From: Chroococcidiopsidaceae cyanobacterium CP_BM_ER_R8_30
GTDB lineage: Bacteria; Cyanobacteriota; Cyanobacteriia; Cyanobacteriales; Chroococcidiopsidaceae
Length of the DNA: 51,769 bases
Assembly (NCBI GenBank): GCA_019244235.1
Contig: JAFASY010000171.1
Coordinates: forward strand, 1-51,769
Direction: 5' to 3'
Of the stretch, positions 34,317 through 43,716 are shown piece after piece. A program made the translations under genes and the position numbers. The notes beneath the pieces were generated by a model, which saw only the letters and a list, made by a program, of their open reading frames with translations, searched no databases and was not told the DNA's origin. The stretch's first letter is position 1. The number at the start of each line of letters is the position of its first letter.

Positions 34317-37300
34317 ATGACTTCTGCTGCTTCTCAACCAGCTAAGGCTGGGTCAAACTTCACGCCGTCCTGGGATGATAGAGATATAGCTACACCTCCT
34401 GAGATGTTGCCAACCGCTAAGGGTGTATATGTGACTGTCCACGGTCATTTTTACCAACCGCCGCGCGAAAACCCTTACCTGGATGCGATCGAGCGTCAGC
34501 CCAGTGCAGCACCATTTCATGATTGGAATGAGCGAATTCACCACGAATGCTACCGTCCTAATGCTTTTGCCAGAGTCCTAAATGAGCAGGGCGAAGTAGT
34601 GGGGATCGTCAATAACTATGAATACTTAAGCTTTAATATTGGTCCAACGCTGATGTCGTGGCTAGAACGCTATGACGTGGAAGTTTACCAGCGGATTCTG
34701 GAAGCAGATAGGAAGAGTTGTGATCGCCTGAATGGTCATGGCAATGCGATCGCCCAGGTTTACAACCATATTATTATGCCCCTGGCTAATGAGCGGGATA
34801 AATATACTCAAATCCGCTGGGGCAAAGCCGATTTTCGCTCCCGGTTTGGGCGCGATCCCGAAGGGATGTGGTTAGCTGAAACCGCTGTAGATTATGCCAC
34901 GCTAGCAGCTCTGATTGCAGAAGGCATTCGATTTATTGTTCTGGCTCCTTCTCAAGCCCAACGTTGCCGCCCCTTACCAACAGATGAGCAGCCCCCCGTC
35001 ACTCAAGGGAACGCCTGTGGCGGCTCCGGCACGGCGGATAAAGGCGAAGCGTTTTCCATTGCTCCCGAAGGGAACCTCCGGGCGGACGATAAAGCCTGCG
35101 GGAAACCCGCAGGCAACGTCCTTGAGAATGGCGGGGTCGATGCGATCGACCCCAACCACCTCGACTCAAGAGCGCAAGCTCAGTGGCATGAAGTGGGAGG
35201 TAGCCAAATTGATCCCACCCGTCCCTATCGCTGTTTTCTGAAGTCCGAACTCGGCGCTGCTCCTCTGCCAGATACTCCTTACATTGATATCTTTTTCTAC
35301 GATGGTCCCATATCGCGGGATATGGGCTTTAGAGATGTCCTCTACAGTTCTCATCACTTGGCTGGCAGAATTGCTCAAGCCGTGCGTGGGGATCATCGAA
35401 TGGCACAACTCATTTCTGTGGCAACAGATGGAGAAACTTTTGGTCATCACAAGGGCGGTACCGAGAAAACCTTGGCTTATGCCTTCCTTGAAGAATTTCC
35501 CCGTCAGGAATGGACAGTCACAAACTTTGCTCATTATCTCAGTTTGAGTCCCCCTACTTGGGAGGTAGAGCTGAAGCCAGTGACGGCTTGGAGTTGCGCC
35601 CACGGTGTAGATCGATGGCAAGAGGACTGTGGTTGTGGTGGTGAGGGTGGTGTCTGGCATCAGAAATGGCGTCGCCCCTTGCGGAATGCGCTTGATTGGC
35701 TGCGAGATCAGTTGATCAGAGTTTACGAGGAAACTGGCAGACAATTATTCCGCGATCCCTGGGGAGCGCGAGATGCCTATATCGAAGTAGTGCGTGATCG
35801 CTCTCCAATTAATGTCAGTCACTTCCTGTCCCGCCACCAAAACCACAAATTATCAGCAATTGAACAGGTAGATGCGTTGCGATTATTGGAAATGCAGCGC
35901 CATGCTCTGCTTATGTATACCAGCTGTGGCTGGTTTTTTGAAGAACTCTCAAGACCTGAGGGGACACAGATCCTGCGCTATGCTGCCAGAGCACTAGAAC
36001 TGGCTGGAGATGTCGCTGGAGTGCAGCTAGAAAAGGGTTTTCTTAAACGTTTGGCGCAAACTCCCAGTAACGTTGAACACTTTAGACACGGCGCAGAGGT
36101 CTATCGTCGATTGGTAGTAACAGCCCAAATTAGTTTTAGACAAGTAGCGGCACAGCGTGTCATCACTTCACTATTTGGGGATCGCAATCTAGAAACTAGA
36201 AGTCATAATGATAGTTTTATACAGCTTTCATGTCAGGTGCGGCATCCTTCGGAGCGGCGCGTCTATTGCTACACAGTTCAACAACTAGACTACCAACTGC
36301 AGCGTCTAGGACCACTCACCTTAAGCGTCGGGCAGCTGCGGCTAGTTTCTGAGATTACCTGGGAGAGTGAGCATCTCGTTTTCGCCGTGCTACATTTGGG
36401 GGGGTCTGACTTCCACTGCTGTATTCAACCCTTCAGCGGACGTCGTGCCTATAGCCAGCTTAAAGAGAAGCTGTTTGAAGCGCTGCAACAATCTGGTGCC
36501 GCCCACACCATAGTCATGATGACTCAGTTGTTCGGGGATCAGTCTTTCAGTTTGCAGAATTTGTTTGCTGAGGAACGGCACCGCATTATGCGGCTCTTAA
36601 GTGAGGATACTCTGACTCGGTTGGACCAGCTTTACACCCAAGTCTATCGAGATAACTACAGTGTGCTGATGGCATTCCACCGAGATGAGCTACCAGTACC
36701 ACAGGAGTTACAAGTAGCAGCCGAAATTGCTTTAGGGCATCGCTGCCTGAGTTTAGTGCGAGCTATGGAGCAAGAAATTGGTGAATCTCAACTGAGCTTA
36801 AATTACTTGGCAGAACTGGAAGCGATGGCAATAGAAGCAAAGAATTTACACTGTCGTCTAGATCTTCCAGAAGCTAAGCACACGATGGAGCAGTTAATTT
36901 TGCGATCGCTTTGGCAGTTATTCCACGATCCCAACGCGGCTACATTGGAGGCAGAGATCCGGAGGCTGGAGCGGCTCATTGAGGTGGGAGATCGGTTAAA
37001 TCTCAACTTGAGCTTGGACCGGGCGCAGGAACTATACTCTAGTTGTCTCCCTCAAATCCTGCCGCCATCTCAACCGGAGATGTTAAGCTCGCTCAGGGAA
37101 GTAGCCGGAGATACTAGGAGCGAAATGTTGAGTTTGCTCAAGGAAGCTGCCGGAGACAGCTCCGGCAGAACGTTGAGTCAGGTGGATAATGCAAGGAATG
37201 GTAAAGTTAACTCTACTCAGACGGCTTTAAAATCTGACTTGCTTTTAGCCCAGAGTCATCAGTTGTTGCAGTTAGGGCAAAAGTTAGCTGTTGGTGTTAG

Positions 37301-37325
37301 TACTGTGTTGAATCAGCAGGTATAG
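34317..37325 (+). CDS. Glycoside hydrolase family 57 protein with DUF3536 domain
   Basis: The 1002-residue protein has an N-terminal GH57 domain: VTVHGHFYQPPRENPYLD (His motif), NNYEYLSFNIGPTLMSWL and GMWLAETAVD, with the Glu of the third motif as the likely nucleophile. A C-terminal DUF3536 region follows. GH57 enzymes act on alpha-glucans (amylase, 4-alpha-glucanotransferase or branching types), so a glycogen-related role is likely but the reaction is not known. Two features are odd: residues 228-288 are an insertion encoded by GC-rich hairpin DNA between conserved QRCRPLP and QWHEVGGSQIDPTRPYR, and a 15-residue tandem repeat (about 921-950) lies near the end. Confidence 0.88.
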   Translation: MTSAASQPAKAGSNFTPSWDDRDIATPPEMLPTAKGVYVTVHGHFYQPPRENPYLDAIERQPSAAPFHDWNERIHHECYRPNAFARVLNEQGEVVGIVNNYEYLSFNIGPTLMSWLERYDVEVYQRILEADRKSCDRLNGHGNAIAQVYNHIIMPLANERDKYTQIRWGKADFRSRFGRDPEGMWLAETAVDYATLAALIAEGIRFIVLAPSQAQRCRPLPTDEQPPVTQGNACGGSGTADKGEAFSIAPEGNLRADDKACGKPAGNVLENGGVDAIDPNHLDSRAQAQWHEVGGSQIDPTRPYRCFLKSELGAAPLPDTPYIDIFFYDGPISRDMGFRDVLYSSHHLAGRIAQAVRGDHRMAQLISVATDGETFGHHKGGTEKTLAYAFLEEFPRQEWTVTNFAHYLSLSPPTWEVELKPVTAWSCAHGVDRWQEDCGCGGEGGVWHQKWRRPLRNALDWLRDQLIRVYEETGRQLFRDPWGARDAYIEVVRDRSPINVSHFLSRHQNHKLSAIEQVDALRLLEMQRHALLMYTSCGWFFEELSRPEGTQILRYAARALELAGDVAGVQLEKGFLKRLAQTPSNVEHFRHGAEVYRRLVVTAQISFRQVAAQRVITSLFGDRNLETRSHNDSFIQLSCQVRHPSERRVYCYTVQQLDYQLQRLGPLTLSVGQLRLVSEITWESEHLVFAVLHLGGSDFHCCIQPFSGRRAYSQLKEKLFEALQQSGAAHTIVMMTQLFGDQSFSLQNLFAEERHRIMRLLSEDTLTRLDQLYTQVYRDNYSVLMAFHRDELPVPQELQVAAEIALGHRCLSLVRAMEQEIGESQLSLNYLAELEAMAIEAKNLHCRLDLPEAKHTMEQLILRSLWQLFHDPNAATLEAEIRRLERLIEVGDRLNLNLSLDRAQELYSSCLPQILPPSQPEMLSSLREVAGDTRSEMLSLLKEAAGDSSGRTLSQVDNARNGKVNSTQTALKSDLLLAQSHQLLQLGQKLAVGVSTVLNQQV
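34998..35180 (+). repeat. In-frame hairpin-rich insertion within the GH57 gene
   Basis: The conserved coding sequence is split by about 61 codons. Two perfect hairpins lie inside: GCCTGCGGG-AAA-CCCGCAGGC (35094-35114) and GGGGTCGAT-GCG-ATCGACCCC (35133-35153). Related GC-rich palindromic segments occur in intergenic repeats elsewhere in this window. The encoded peptide is rich in Gly, Ala, Asp and Lys and looks unstructured. Confidence 0.65.
37077..37168 (+). repeat. 45-base tandem repeat and hairpin in the GH57 3' region
   Basis: Two units of 45 bases start at 37077 and 37122, coding EMLSSLREVAGDTRS and EMLSLLKEAAGDSSG. The second unit contains a 9-base hairpin CTGCCGGAG/CTCCGGCAG (37147-37168). 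Confidence 0.7.
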
Positions 37326-37386
37326 GCTCTAAGGGCAAACGTTTGAGATTCAATGCCTATTATCTTCAGCAAAAGAGTCGTCATTA

Positions 37387-39156
37387 ATGAATCGCCTCGA
37401 TCTCTATATAGAGGACGAATACCGGAGCGATCGCCCATTCCAAACATTGCTATACCTATACCGGGAAGATCGTGGCAACATTGCGCTGTCGATGCTGTTT
37501 TACATCATCAAACACAGTCCTGAGTGGCTCATGCCATTAGTGGTTGCCAATGTCATTGATATTCTTTCTTACCCTAATACCCACTCTAGTTCAGGTTTAT
37601 GGCTTAATGGTACTGTCTTAGCTGCCGCTATCGTGCAGAATATTCCCACGCATTATCTGCACATTCGTTTTATGAGCATTGCCACCCGCAAAATGTCAAC
37701 CAATTTGCGCTCGGCAATTGCCAGACGATTACAACAGCTCTCGATTGGGTTTTACTACCATAATAGGTCTGGCACACTACAGGCTAAAATCCTGCGCGAT
37801 GTAGAGGCAATAGAACAGCTAACCAACGATATTTTTCAGTATCTACCCTCAATCGTACTGACAATTCTAGTAGCACTGGTAACAACAGCAATCCGAGCTC
37901 CCTGGTTTGTGGGCTTCTTCTTACTAACGGTGCCAACCGCCATAGTTTTGATCCGCCTTCTGCAAAAACCCATACAGGTTCGCAATCATGTCTTCAGGCA
38001 GCAAATTGAAGGATTATCTGCTCACCTGATTGAGATGATTAAGTTACTCCCAATCACGCGAGCGCATGGCATAGAAGAGGCAGAAGTCAGACGTCTGGAA
38101 GGCAAATTAATATCTGTTAAACAGGCAGGAATGAGGATTGACTCGATCAATGCGATCGCGAATGCCTCATCTTGGGTAATCTTCCGATTACTCACTTGTA
38201 TCTGTTTGATGACCTCAGCTTGGCTTGCTTACACCATGCAACTAGGGATTACAGTCGGAGATGTTGTTTTACTTACTGGCTATTTTGACACCCTCAGCGG
38301 CTCTGTGATGCAAATTACGTTTGTACTACCACAAATTAGTAAAGGTTTTGAATCGATTCGCTCGGTAGGAGAGATTTTAGAGTGCCCCGATCTAGAACAT
38401 AATCAGAGAAAAACAACCGTCAGCTCGGTGCAAGGCTTCTTCACATTTGAGTCTGTTAGCTTTACTTATCAACATACAGATCGATCAGCACTAATAAATC
38501 TCTCGCTACAAGTTGAACCAGACGAAACTATTGCAATTGTTGGACCATCTGGAGCAGGTAAATCTACGCTGCTAAATCTCATCATTGGATTTCTCCGTCC
38601 GACTGCTGGACGTATCCTGCTTGATGGCTGTGATATGAACACTCTTGATCTGAGGACATATAGACGTTTTCTCTCCGTAGTCTCTCAGGAAACTATTCTA
38701 TTTGAAGGTACAGTTAGGGAAAATATTCTTTACGGCACAGAACAAGTAAAGCCAGAGCAGCTCATGCAGGCAATTCAAGACGCTAATGCCTTTGAGTATA
38801 TTTGCAAACTCCCACAAGGACTGGAGACGAAAATCGGCGAGAATGGAGTCAAACTCTCTGGCGGACAGCGGCAGCGGCTTGCGATTGCTCGGGCTTTGAT
38901 CCGCAAACCACGAGTGTTACTCCTTGATGAAGCCACTTCGTCACTCGACACAGCCTCCGAAGCATCTATTCAGGAAGCACTTGAGCGTTTAATGCAAAAT
39001 CGCACAACATTTGTAGTTGCCCATCGTCTTTCTACTATCCGTAAAGCTGACCGAATTGTAGTTCTAGAAGAAGGGCATATTGTCGAGATTGGCACTCACG
39101 CACAACTACTAGCAAATCAAGGGATATACGCCAAATTACACGCTCTGCAAACTTAA
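37387..39156 (+). CDS. ABC exporter, fused membrane and ATP-binding domains
   Basis: The 589-residue half-transporter has six membrane helices (about 35-320) and an ATPase domain (about 345-585). The ATPase domain shows Walker A GPSGAGKST, the Q-loop VSQETILFEG, signature LSGGQRQRLAIARAL, Walker B VLLLDEATSSLD and switch His in VAHRL. It would act as a dimer exporting lipid, peptide or drug substrates, like MsbA-type exporters; the substrate is not predictable. It begins about 60 bases after the GH57 gene and ends two bases before the convergent MFS gene. A short N-terminal stretch (LYIEDEYRSDRPFQTL) is atypical. Confidence 0.92.
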   Translation: MNRLDLYIEDEYRSDRPFQTLLYLYREDRGNIALSMLFYIIKHSPEWLMPLVVANVIDILSYPNTHSSSGLWLNGTVLAAAIVQNIPTHYLHIRFMSIATRKMSTNLRSAIARRLQQLSIGFYYHNRSGTLQAKILRDVEAIEQLTNDIFQYLPSIVLTILVALVTTAIRAPWFVGFFLLTVPTAIVLIRLLQKPIQVRNHVFRQQIEGLSAHLIEMIKLLPITRAHGIEEAEVRRLEGKLISVKQAGMRIDSINAIANASSWVIFRLLTCICLMTSAWLAYTMQLGITVGDVVLLTGYFDTLSGSVMQITFVLPQISKGFESIRSVGEILECPDLEHNQRKTTVSSVQGFFTFESVSFTYQHTDRSALINLSLQVEPDETIAIVGPSGAGKSTLLNLIIGFLRPTAGRILLDGCDMNTLDLRTYRRFLSVVSQETILFEGTVRENILYGTEQVKPEQLMQAIQDANAFEYICKLPQGLETKIGENGVKLSGGQRQRLAIARALIRKPRVLLLDEATSSLDTASEASIQEALERLMQNRTTFVVAHRLSTIRKADRIVVLEEGHIVEIGTHAQLLANQGIYAKLHALQT

Positions 39157-39158
39157 CA

Positions 39159-40616
39159 TCATCTGCTAACTACTATCGACTTCCCACGAACGGCTGAAGT
39201 CAAAGCGCCTAAAAGAGCGATCGCAGTTGCCACCCAAAAGCTAGCTTTGATCCCCAGGAACAGGGCTGTTGTATTGCCCTGACTATGAGACATAACGGTT
39301 GCCAAAACTGCACTGGGAAGTGCAACGCCCAGCACCATGCCAATATTGCGTGCAGTTGCCAATGTAGCCGAAGCAATACCTTGACGGTTTGGTGGAGCAG
39401 CACCCATGATCGAATTGTTATTCGGACTCGTAAATAGCCCAATTCCCAAGCCGGTAACGCATAGAGTTAGGGGCACCTCTTTCAACGCCGATTGGGGGCT
39501 CAGTCCTGAAAGCTTCCACAGCCCAACCGCCAGAATCGTCATCCCAAAAGCAGCTAGTAATCTAGAACCAAAGCGATCGGACAACGTGCCGCTAATTGGG
39601 GCAACAATTGCCATTATCAGGGGTTGGGTAATCAACAGCAATCCAGCTTGTTCTGAACCAAGTCCACGACCTGTTATTAGATAAAACGGTAGTGCAAATA
39701 AGATAATGAATAGACAAATGTAGTTGAGTACAGCACTAACGTTTGCTGCTAGAAACAGCCGATTTTTGAATAAACTCAGGTCAAGCATGGGATGGGCAAC
39801 CCGGCATTCAATGATGGTAAACACGCACAGAAGCAGCACGCTGAGCGCAAATGTTAGCAGAGTTATCGGTGCTGTCCATCCCCATGCATGTCCTTGGTCA
39901 AGCACCAGGAGTAACGCCACCAGCCCACTTAAGAAAGTTAATCCGCCTGCCCAGTCAAATGGCTCTGCCTCGACGGGTGTTTCTGGGGGAATGAAGCGCA
40001 GACTCAACCATAAAGCTAGCAAGCCAACTGGCACGTTGATGTAAAAGACAACTTGCCAACCAAAATCTTCAGCTAACCAACCACCAACAGAAGGTCCAAG
40101 TGATAACCCTAAGTAGACGGTCGTTGCTAGCATACCCAATGCTTGACCCCGTTGCTGAGGAAAATTGCGGCTGATAATAGCTGGCGTGTTAGCGAAGATC
40201 ATAGCCGCACCTAACCCTTGTACAGCCCGGAACAAAATCAGAATCATTGGCGTAGTTGCGCAACCACATAGGACTGAGCCGAGAATAAACACGCCCAGTC
40301 CCCACGCATAAACTACTTTGTGTGTGCGAAGATCGCCCAACCGCCCAAAACTTAACAGAAATCCGCTCACAACGAGCAAGTAGATCGTCATGACCCAGAC
40401 GATAGTTGATACGTTACAGTTGAAAACGCGACTAAGGACAGGTAGCAATGTGTTAACAATGCTTTCATCCAGTCCAGCCATGAAGGCACTCAAACTGATT
40501 GGTAATAAAACCCACCATTTGCTGCGGCCATCTAGATTTTTCTGTAAGGGCTCAGCATCCGAGCCAGAACCGTGAGATTTTCTTCTTGCTTTTACCATGC
40601 CCTTTCCTTTATGCAC
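39159..40616 (-). CDS. MFS exporter, DHA2 (EmrB/QacA) type with 14 helices
   Basis: The 485-residue protein has the 14-helix layout of drug/proton antiporters of the DHA2 family. The signature near the start is SLSAFMAGLDESIVNTLLPVL (motif D1), motif A is SFGRLGDLRTHKVV, motif C is GLSLGPSVGGWLAEDFGW followed by FYINVPVG. The N-terminal 30 residues are basic and polar. The start could also be the internal ATG six codons later. The gene follows the GT-C-like membrane protein after 8 bases, so the two are probably co-transcribed. Confidence 0.9.
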   Translation of the reverse strand: MHKGKGMVKARRKSHGSGSDAEPLQKNLDGRSKWWVLLPISLSAFMAGLDESIVNTLLPVLSRVFNCNVSTIVWVMTIYLLVVSGFLLSFGRLGDLRTHKVVYAWGLGVFILGSVLCGCATTPMILILFRAVQGLGAAMIFANTPAIISRNFPQQRGQALGMLATTVYLGLSLGPSVGGWLAEDFGWQVVFYINVPVGLLALWLSLRFIPPETPVEAEPFDWAGGLTFLSGLVALLLVLDQGHAWGWTAPITLLTFALSVLLLCVFTIIECRVAHPMLDLSLFKNRLFLAANVSAVLNYICLFIILFALPFYLITGRGLGSEQAGLLLITQPLIMAIVAPISGTLSDRFGSRLLAAFGMTILAVGLWKLSGLSPQSALKEVPLTLCVTGLGIGLFTSPNNNSIMGAAPPNRQGIASATLATARNIGMVLGVALPSAVLATVMSHSQGNTTALFLGIKASFWVATAIALLGALTSAVRGKSIVVSR

Positions 40617-40624
40617 CCAGATTG

Positions 40625-42034
40625 CTAGCCAGAGCGCTTAGTATCTGCTCTAGTCTCTCGCAGGCCCCCTGTTGCCCCATAGATCAAGATAAACGTTGGC
40701 AAGCCAATCGAAACGATACTCTCGATCCCGTTTAGCCCTTGCAGCAAATACACAGAGCTACTAGATAGACAAAACATGAGGCTGGTTAAGCCAAATAGTT
40801 GGGCTTGTGGAATGAGGGCAGTGATGGGTAATAAGGAGGAAGCGTACCAAGGCATCAGCCAGGGAGTTGCGAACAGAAACAAGCTCAGTGTCACCCAACC
40901 AAGATCTATGATCAAGTTCAGTTGTGAGTTATACCTTTTGGTGTAGCCCTTCCAGGCAACCCATATATAAAAAGCTGCAAACCCAATTAAACTATACTGA
41001 GTCAGCTTAGACAACATATGTCTCTCGTGGGCAAATGTCAACAGCTTTGGGGAGGAGAGGCGAATCAGATTCAGCCACGATTGTACTAGTGCATGTAAAG
41101 ACGCATGGTATTTTCCTGCTACCCCCGGATTTAAAATGCTTAACCATGCCTCTTTCCCAGGCATAACCGTTGCCCAAAGAGCAATCAATAAAACTAGAGA
41201 AAGGATGACAACTCCAAGTAACTGTTTCCAACAGCGCCTTCGAATCAACAAAATTGAGACTAAAGGGACCCAGATGAGTGGTAGAGTTTTAGCTAAGAAA
41301 CCAGCCCAAATAGCAAGAAACCCTAGAATATATCGCTGTTTATTCAAACACCAGATTAGGATAATTAAGCAAGTTGAAACTAAGATATCTACATGGCTAG
41401 AACCAACCTGCTCCATTAACAGAAGCGGATTTAGTAGATATGCCATGACAGTCTTACTCCGCCAGGGAGATAGTAATAATCGCCAGATTAAGTAGCCATT
41501 GAGAATATGCAAACACAAACAAAAACTCTTAAATAAGTAAATAGCAATAATTGGACTAAGCGGTACAACTGTGGCAGACACTGTAAATAAAAGTTGAGAT
41601 AAGCTGCCATAGGTTGAAGTCTGCCCCCAATCAACAAACGGGGAAAGCTGAGAAGTAAAGGAACTTGCCTTGTGAATGAGAGGATTAATCCCACTCAAAT
41701 TCATTAATCCGAAATGTAGGTAAAGATAGATATCATCCCCAAGGGGATAGGCTAGAAGAGCTAGTGCTAAAAAGATTGCTGTGCTACCTAAGATTTGGGT
41801 AAAGCGTGGGAAATCATAAGATGATTTACCTCGTAACCACACTAAATAAAGTATTTGTAAGGTGAGATAGCTAAGACCAATTCCTAACTGACTATTTAAA
41901 TTGGGAAAGGTGGCAAATTTTTGACCACCCGCCATAATAAAATAAAATTTATTTAAACCTAAGAAGACAAGCGCTACACTCAAATACGTAGCGCAAATTA
42001 ATGCCGCCGCTGTTAAGGCTCCAATTTTTGGCAT
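40625..42034 (-). CDS. Polytopic membrane protein, possible GT-C glycosyltransferase
   Basis: The 469-residue protein has about twelve hydrophobic helices. The segment YPLGDDIYLYLHFGLMNLSGINPLIHKASSF near residues 96-127 has a DD pair followed by a helix and a loop, as in polyprenyl-phosphate-dependent mannosyltransferases of the MptA/GT87 type. The later segment LLLMEQVGSSHVDILVSTCLIILIW also fits. The function remains an inference. It lies between the deoxyhypusine-synthase-like gene (41 bases upstream) and the MFS gene (8 bases downstream) on the minus strand, possibly in one transcript. Confidence 0.6.
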   Translation of the reverse strand: MPKIGALTAAALICATYLSVALVFLGLNKFYFIMAGGQKFATFPNLNSQLGIGLSYLTLQILYLVWLRGKSSYDFPRFTQILGSTAIFLALALLAYPLGDDIYLYLHFGLMNLSGINPLIHKASSFTSQLSPFVDWGQTSTYGSLSQLLFTVSATVVPLSPIIAIYLFKSFCLCLHILNGYLIWRLLLSPWRSKTVMAYLLNPLLLMEQVGSSHVDILVSTCLIILIWCLNKQRYILGFLAIWAGFLAKTLPLIWVPLVSILLIRRRCWKQLLGVVILSLVLLIALWATVMPGKEAWLSILNPGVAGKYHASLHALVQSWLNLIRLSSPKLLTFAHERHMLSKLTQYSLIGFAAFYIWVAWKGYTKRYNSQLNLIIDLGWVTLSLFLFATPWLMPWYASSLLPITALIPQAQLFGLTSLMFCLSSSSVYLLQGLNGIESIVSIGLPTFILIYGATGGLRETRADTKRSG

Positions 42035-42075
42035 GAATTGTGACTAATGCTCTACTTACGAAGTACTGCAAACAG

Positions 42076-43269
42076 CTAAGGGTTATGAGGAATCAGCCTA
42101 CCACAAGGATAGGTAGCTACAGGTTGATCGGATGTGCTCTCTGAAACTGCGGCTGGCACCTCCTCAATTGGTTGAGTCTTGGCTGCTTGATAAGCCGTTT
42201 GCAGTTGGGAGAGCATTTCTTCCCGACGGTTATACAATCGCTTTAAGGAACGGGGTTGACATTGGCTCATGACATAGGCAGTTAAGAGTGGTAGCGCGAT
42301 CGTACTATCTGTGTAGCAAACAATGGTATTCGGTAGCTCTTCTGGGTCAATCTTCCCCCAACTCACAGCTTCGCTTGGCGTTGCCCCAGATAAGCCGCCA
42401 GTATCTGGACGAGCATCAGTAAACTGAATGAAGTAATCATGCCCACGCTCTTCTAATCCCAAAACTTCATGAATTTGTGGTTGAGTTTGTAGTAGAAAGT
42501 TTTTGGGGCTCCCACCACCGATAATCACGGCAGCGCTTTTGCCCTCGACACCAGGAATACCAGATTCACGAGCAGAGTAGGCGATCGCTGCTGTCTCGTT
42601 CACGTCGGTTGCTGGATCTAACACGAGCTTTGAACCTGATAATGCCAAAGCTGCTACATTCATCCCAATCGAACTGTCTCCTGGAGAAGAAGTATAAATT
42701 GGCACACCACACTCATAGGCTGTGGCAAGCAGACAAGAATGCTGGACGCCTACTTGCTTTTCCACTTCCCGCACATACTTGCCTAGCAAATAGTGAAATT
42801 CTGCTGTTCCCATCCGCTTCTGAAATGGCTCAGCTTGCAGAATCTTCCTAATGAAAGCATCGGTTTCTAGCAGGACATCATAGCCAAAGACAATGTCGTA
42901 AATCCGAATTGTCCCCTCAGAACGCAGCTTTACATCATCTAGAAACGGATGACCTGTGTAGAGGTCAAACCCCAAACCATAATGTATATCGTGGTAAAGG
43001 TTCGCCCCAGTGCTAATCATCCAGTCAATAAAGCCTTGGCGGATCAGTGGTGCTAGGACTGAAACCCCAAAGCCAGCTGGTGTCATTGCTCCTGATAGAC
43101 TGACTCCCACAGTAACACCATCGCGTAGCACCTCCCGACTCAGCAGCTGACAGATTTCTCGTAAACGAGCAGAGTTATAAGCAGTGAAGTAATTGTCGAT
43201 TAGATCAACCACCCCAATTTCCTGGGGCATGGGAGTGGGAATAATTTTGTGACCAGGCAGTTTTGACAT
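42076..43269 (-). CDS. Deoxyhypusine synthase family protein
   Basis: The 397-residue protein has the family's NAD-binding and active-site pattern: [12 protein letters not shown], the [11 protein letters not shown] segment, [22 protein letters not shown], and the catalytic-lysine motif EAVSWGKI. Eukaryotic deoxyhypusine synthase modifies eIF5A, which cyanobacteria lack, so the role is probably in polyamine metabolism, such as homospermidine formation by aminobutyl transfer. The C-terminal tail (about 350-397) is low-complexity and not conserved in the family. It is the first gene of a minus-strand group with the GT-C-like and MFS genes and is divergent from fni. Confidence 0.88.
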   Translation of the reverse strand: MSKLPGHKIIPTPMPQEIGVVDLIDNYFTAYNSARLREICQLLSREVLRDGVTVGVSLSGAMTPAGFGVSVLAPLIRQGFIDWMISTGANLYHDIHYGLGFDLYTGHPFLDDVKLRSEGTIRIYDIVFGYDVLLETDAFIRKILQAEPFQKRMGTAEFHYLLGKYVREVEKQVGVQHSCLLATAYECGVPIYTSSPGDSSIGMNVAALALSGSKLVLDPATDVNETAAIAYSARESGIPGVEGKSAAVIIGGGSPKNFLLQTQPQIHEVLGLEERGHDYFIQFTDARPDTGGLSGATPSEAVSWGKIDPEELPNTIVCYTDSTIALPLLTAYVMSQCQPRSLKRLYNRREEMLSQLQTAYQAAKTQPIEEVPAAVSESTSDQPVATYPCGRLIPHNP

Positions 43270-43716
43270 CTTTTGACTCCAATGGGAAGCGATTATTGTA
43301 CATGTTCAAATTCCAAGCTGCCAATTACCCTAACGCAGATCTTGTACCGAGGTGAATTTGATAAATGTGATACGATTGGGTACAAATATATTTGAATTAC
43401 AAAATAATTGGGTTCACTATGGAAAATCATGACTTGAGAAAAGAGTTTATATCGTACTTCTAAATGTTCCACGCAAATCCCTAATTCTTTTCTTGGCTCA
43501 AGAGCGTTTTAGCGGTTTGCAAAAAATAGTTTTCTCAAATTATAGAGAACTGCTATAGCTAATTACATTTCATGAAAAGAACTTAGATTCTTACTGCTTA
43601 CTTGAAGAACTTTTAGGCTAGAATATAACCAAATCATGAGGTAAAACTTTTATCTGATCCAAATCAAACCCGAAGCTGAGACAATGAGTAGCAACATTGC
43701 TTTAAGTTAGACCCAC
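43270..43716. other. 447-base AT-rich divergent region
   Basis: This region separates the deoxyhypusine-synthase-like gene from fni. It is clearly richer in A and T than the flanking genes. The longest frame visible is 14 codons, and I find no full NtcA box or strong promoter pair. It probably holds the promoters of both genes. Confidence 0.45.

Noticed and set aside
35166-35744. 192-codon minus-strand frame inside the GH57 gene
   Set aside because: It is antisense to a strongly conserved coding sequence and has no domain; it is a shadow frame.
43270-43716. NtcA box near the GTAC sequences at 43340-43385
   Set aside because: The GTA and TAC half-sites there are not spaced by eight bases.
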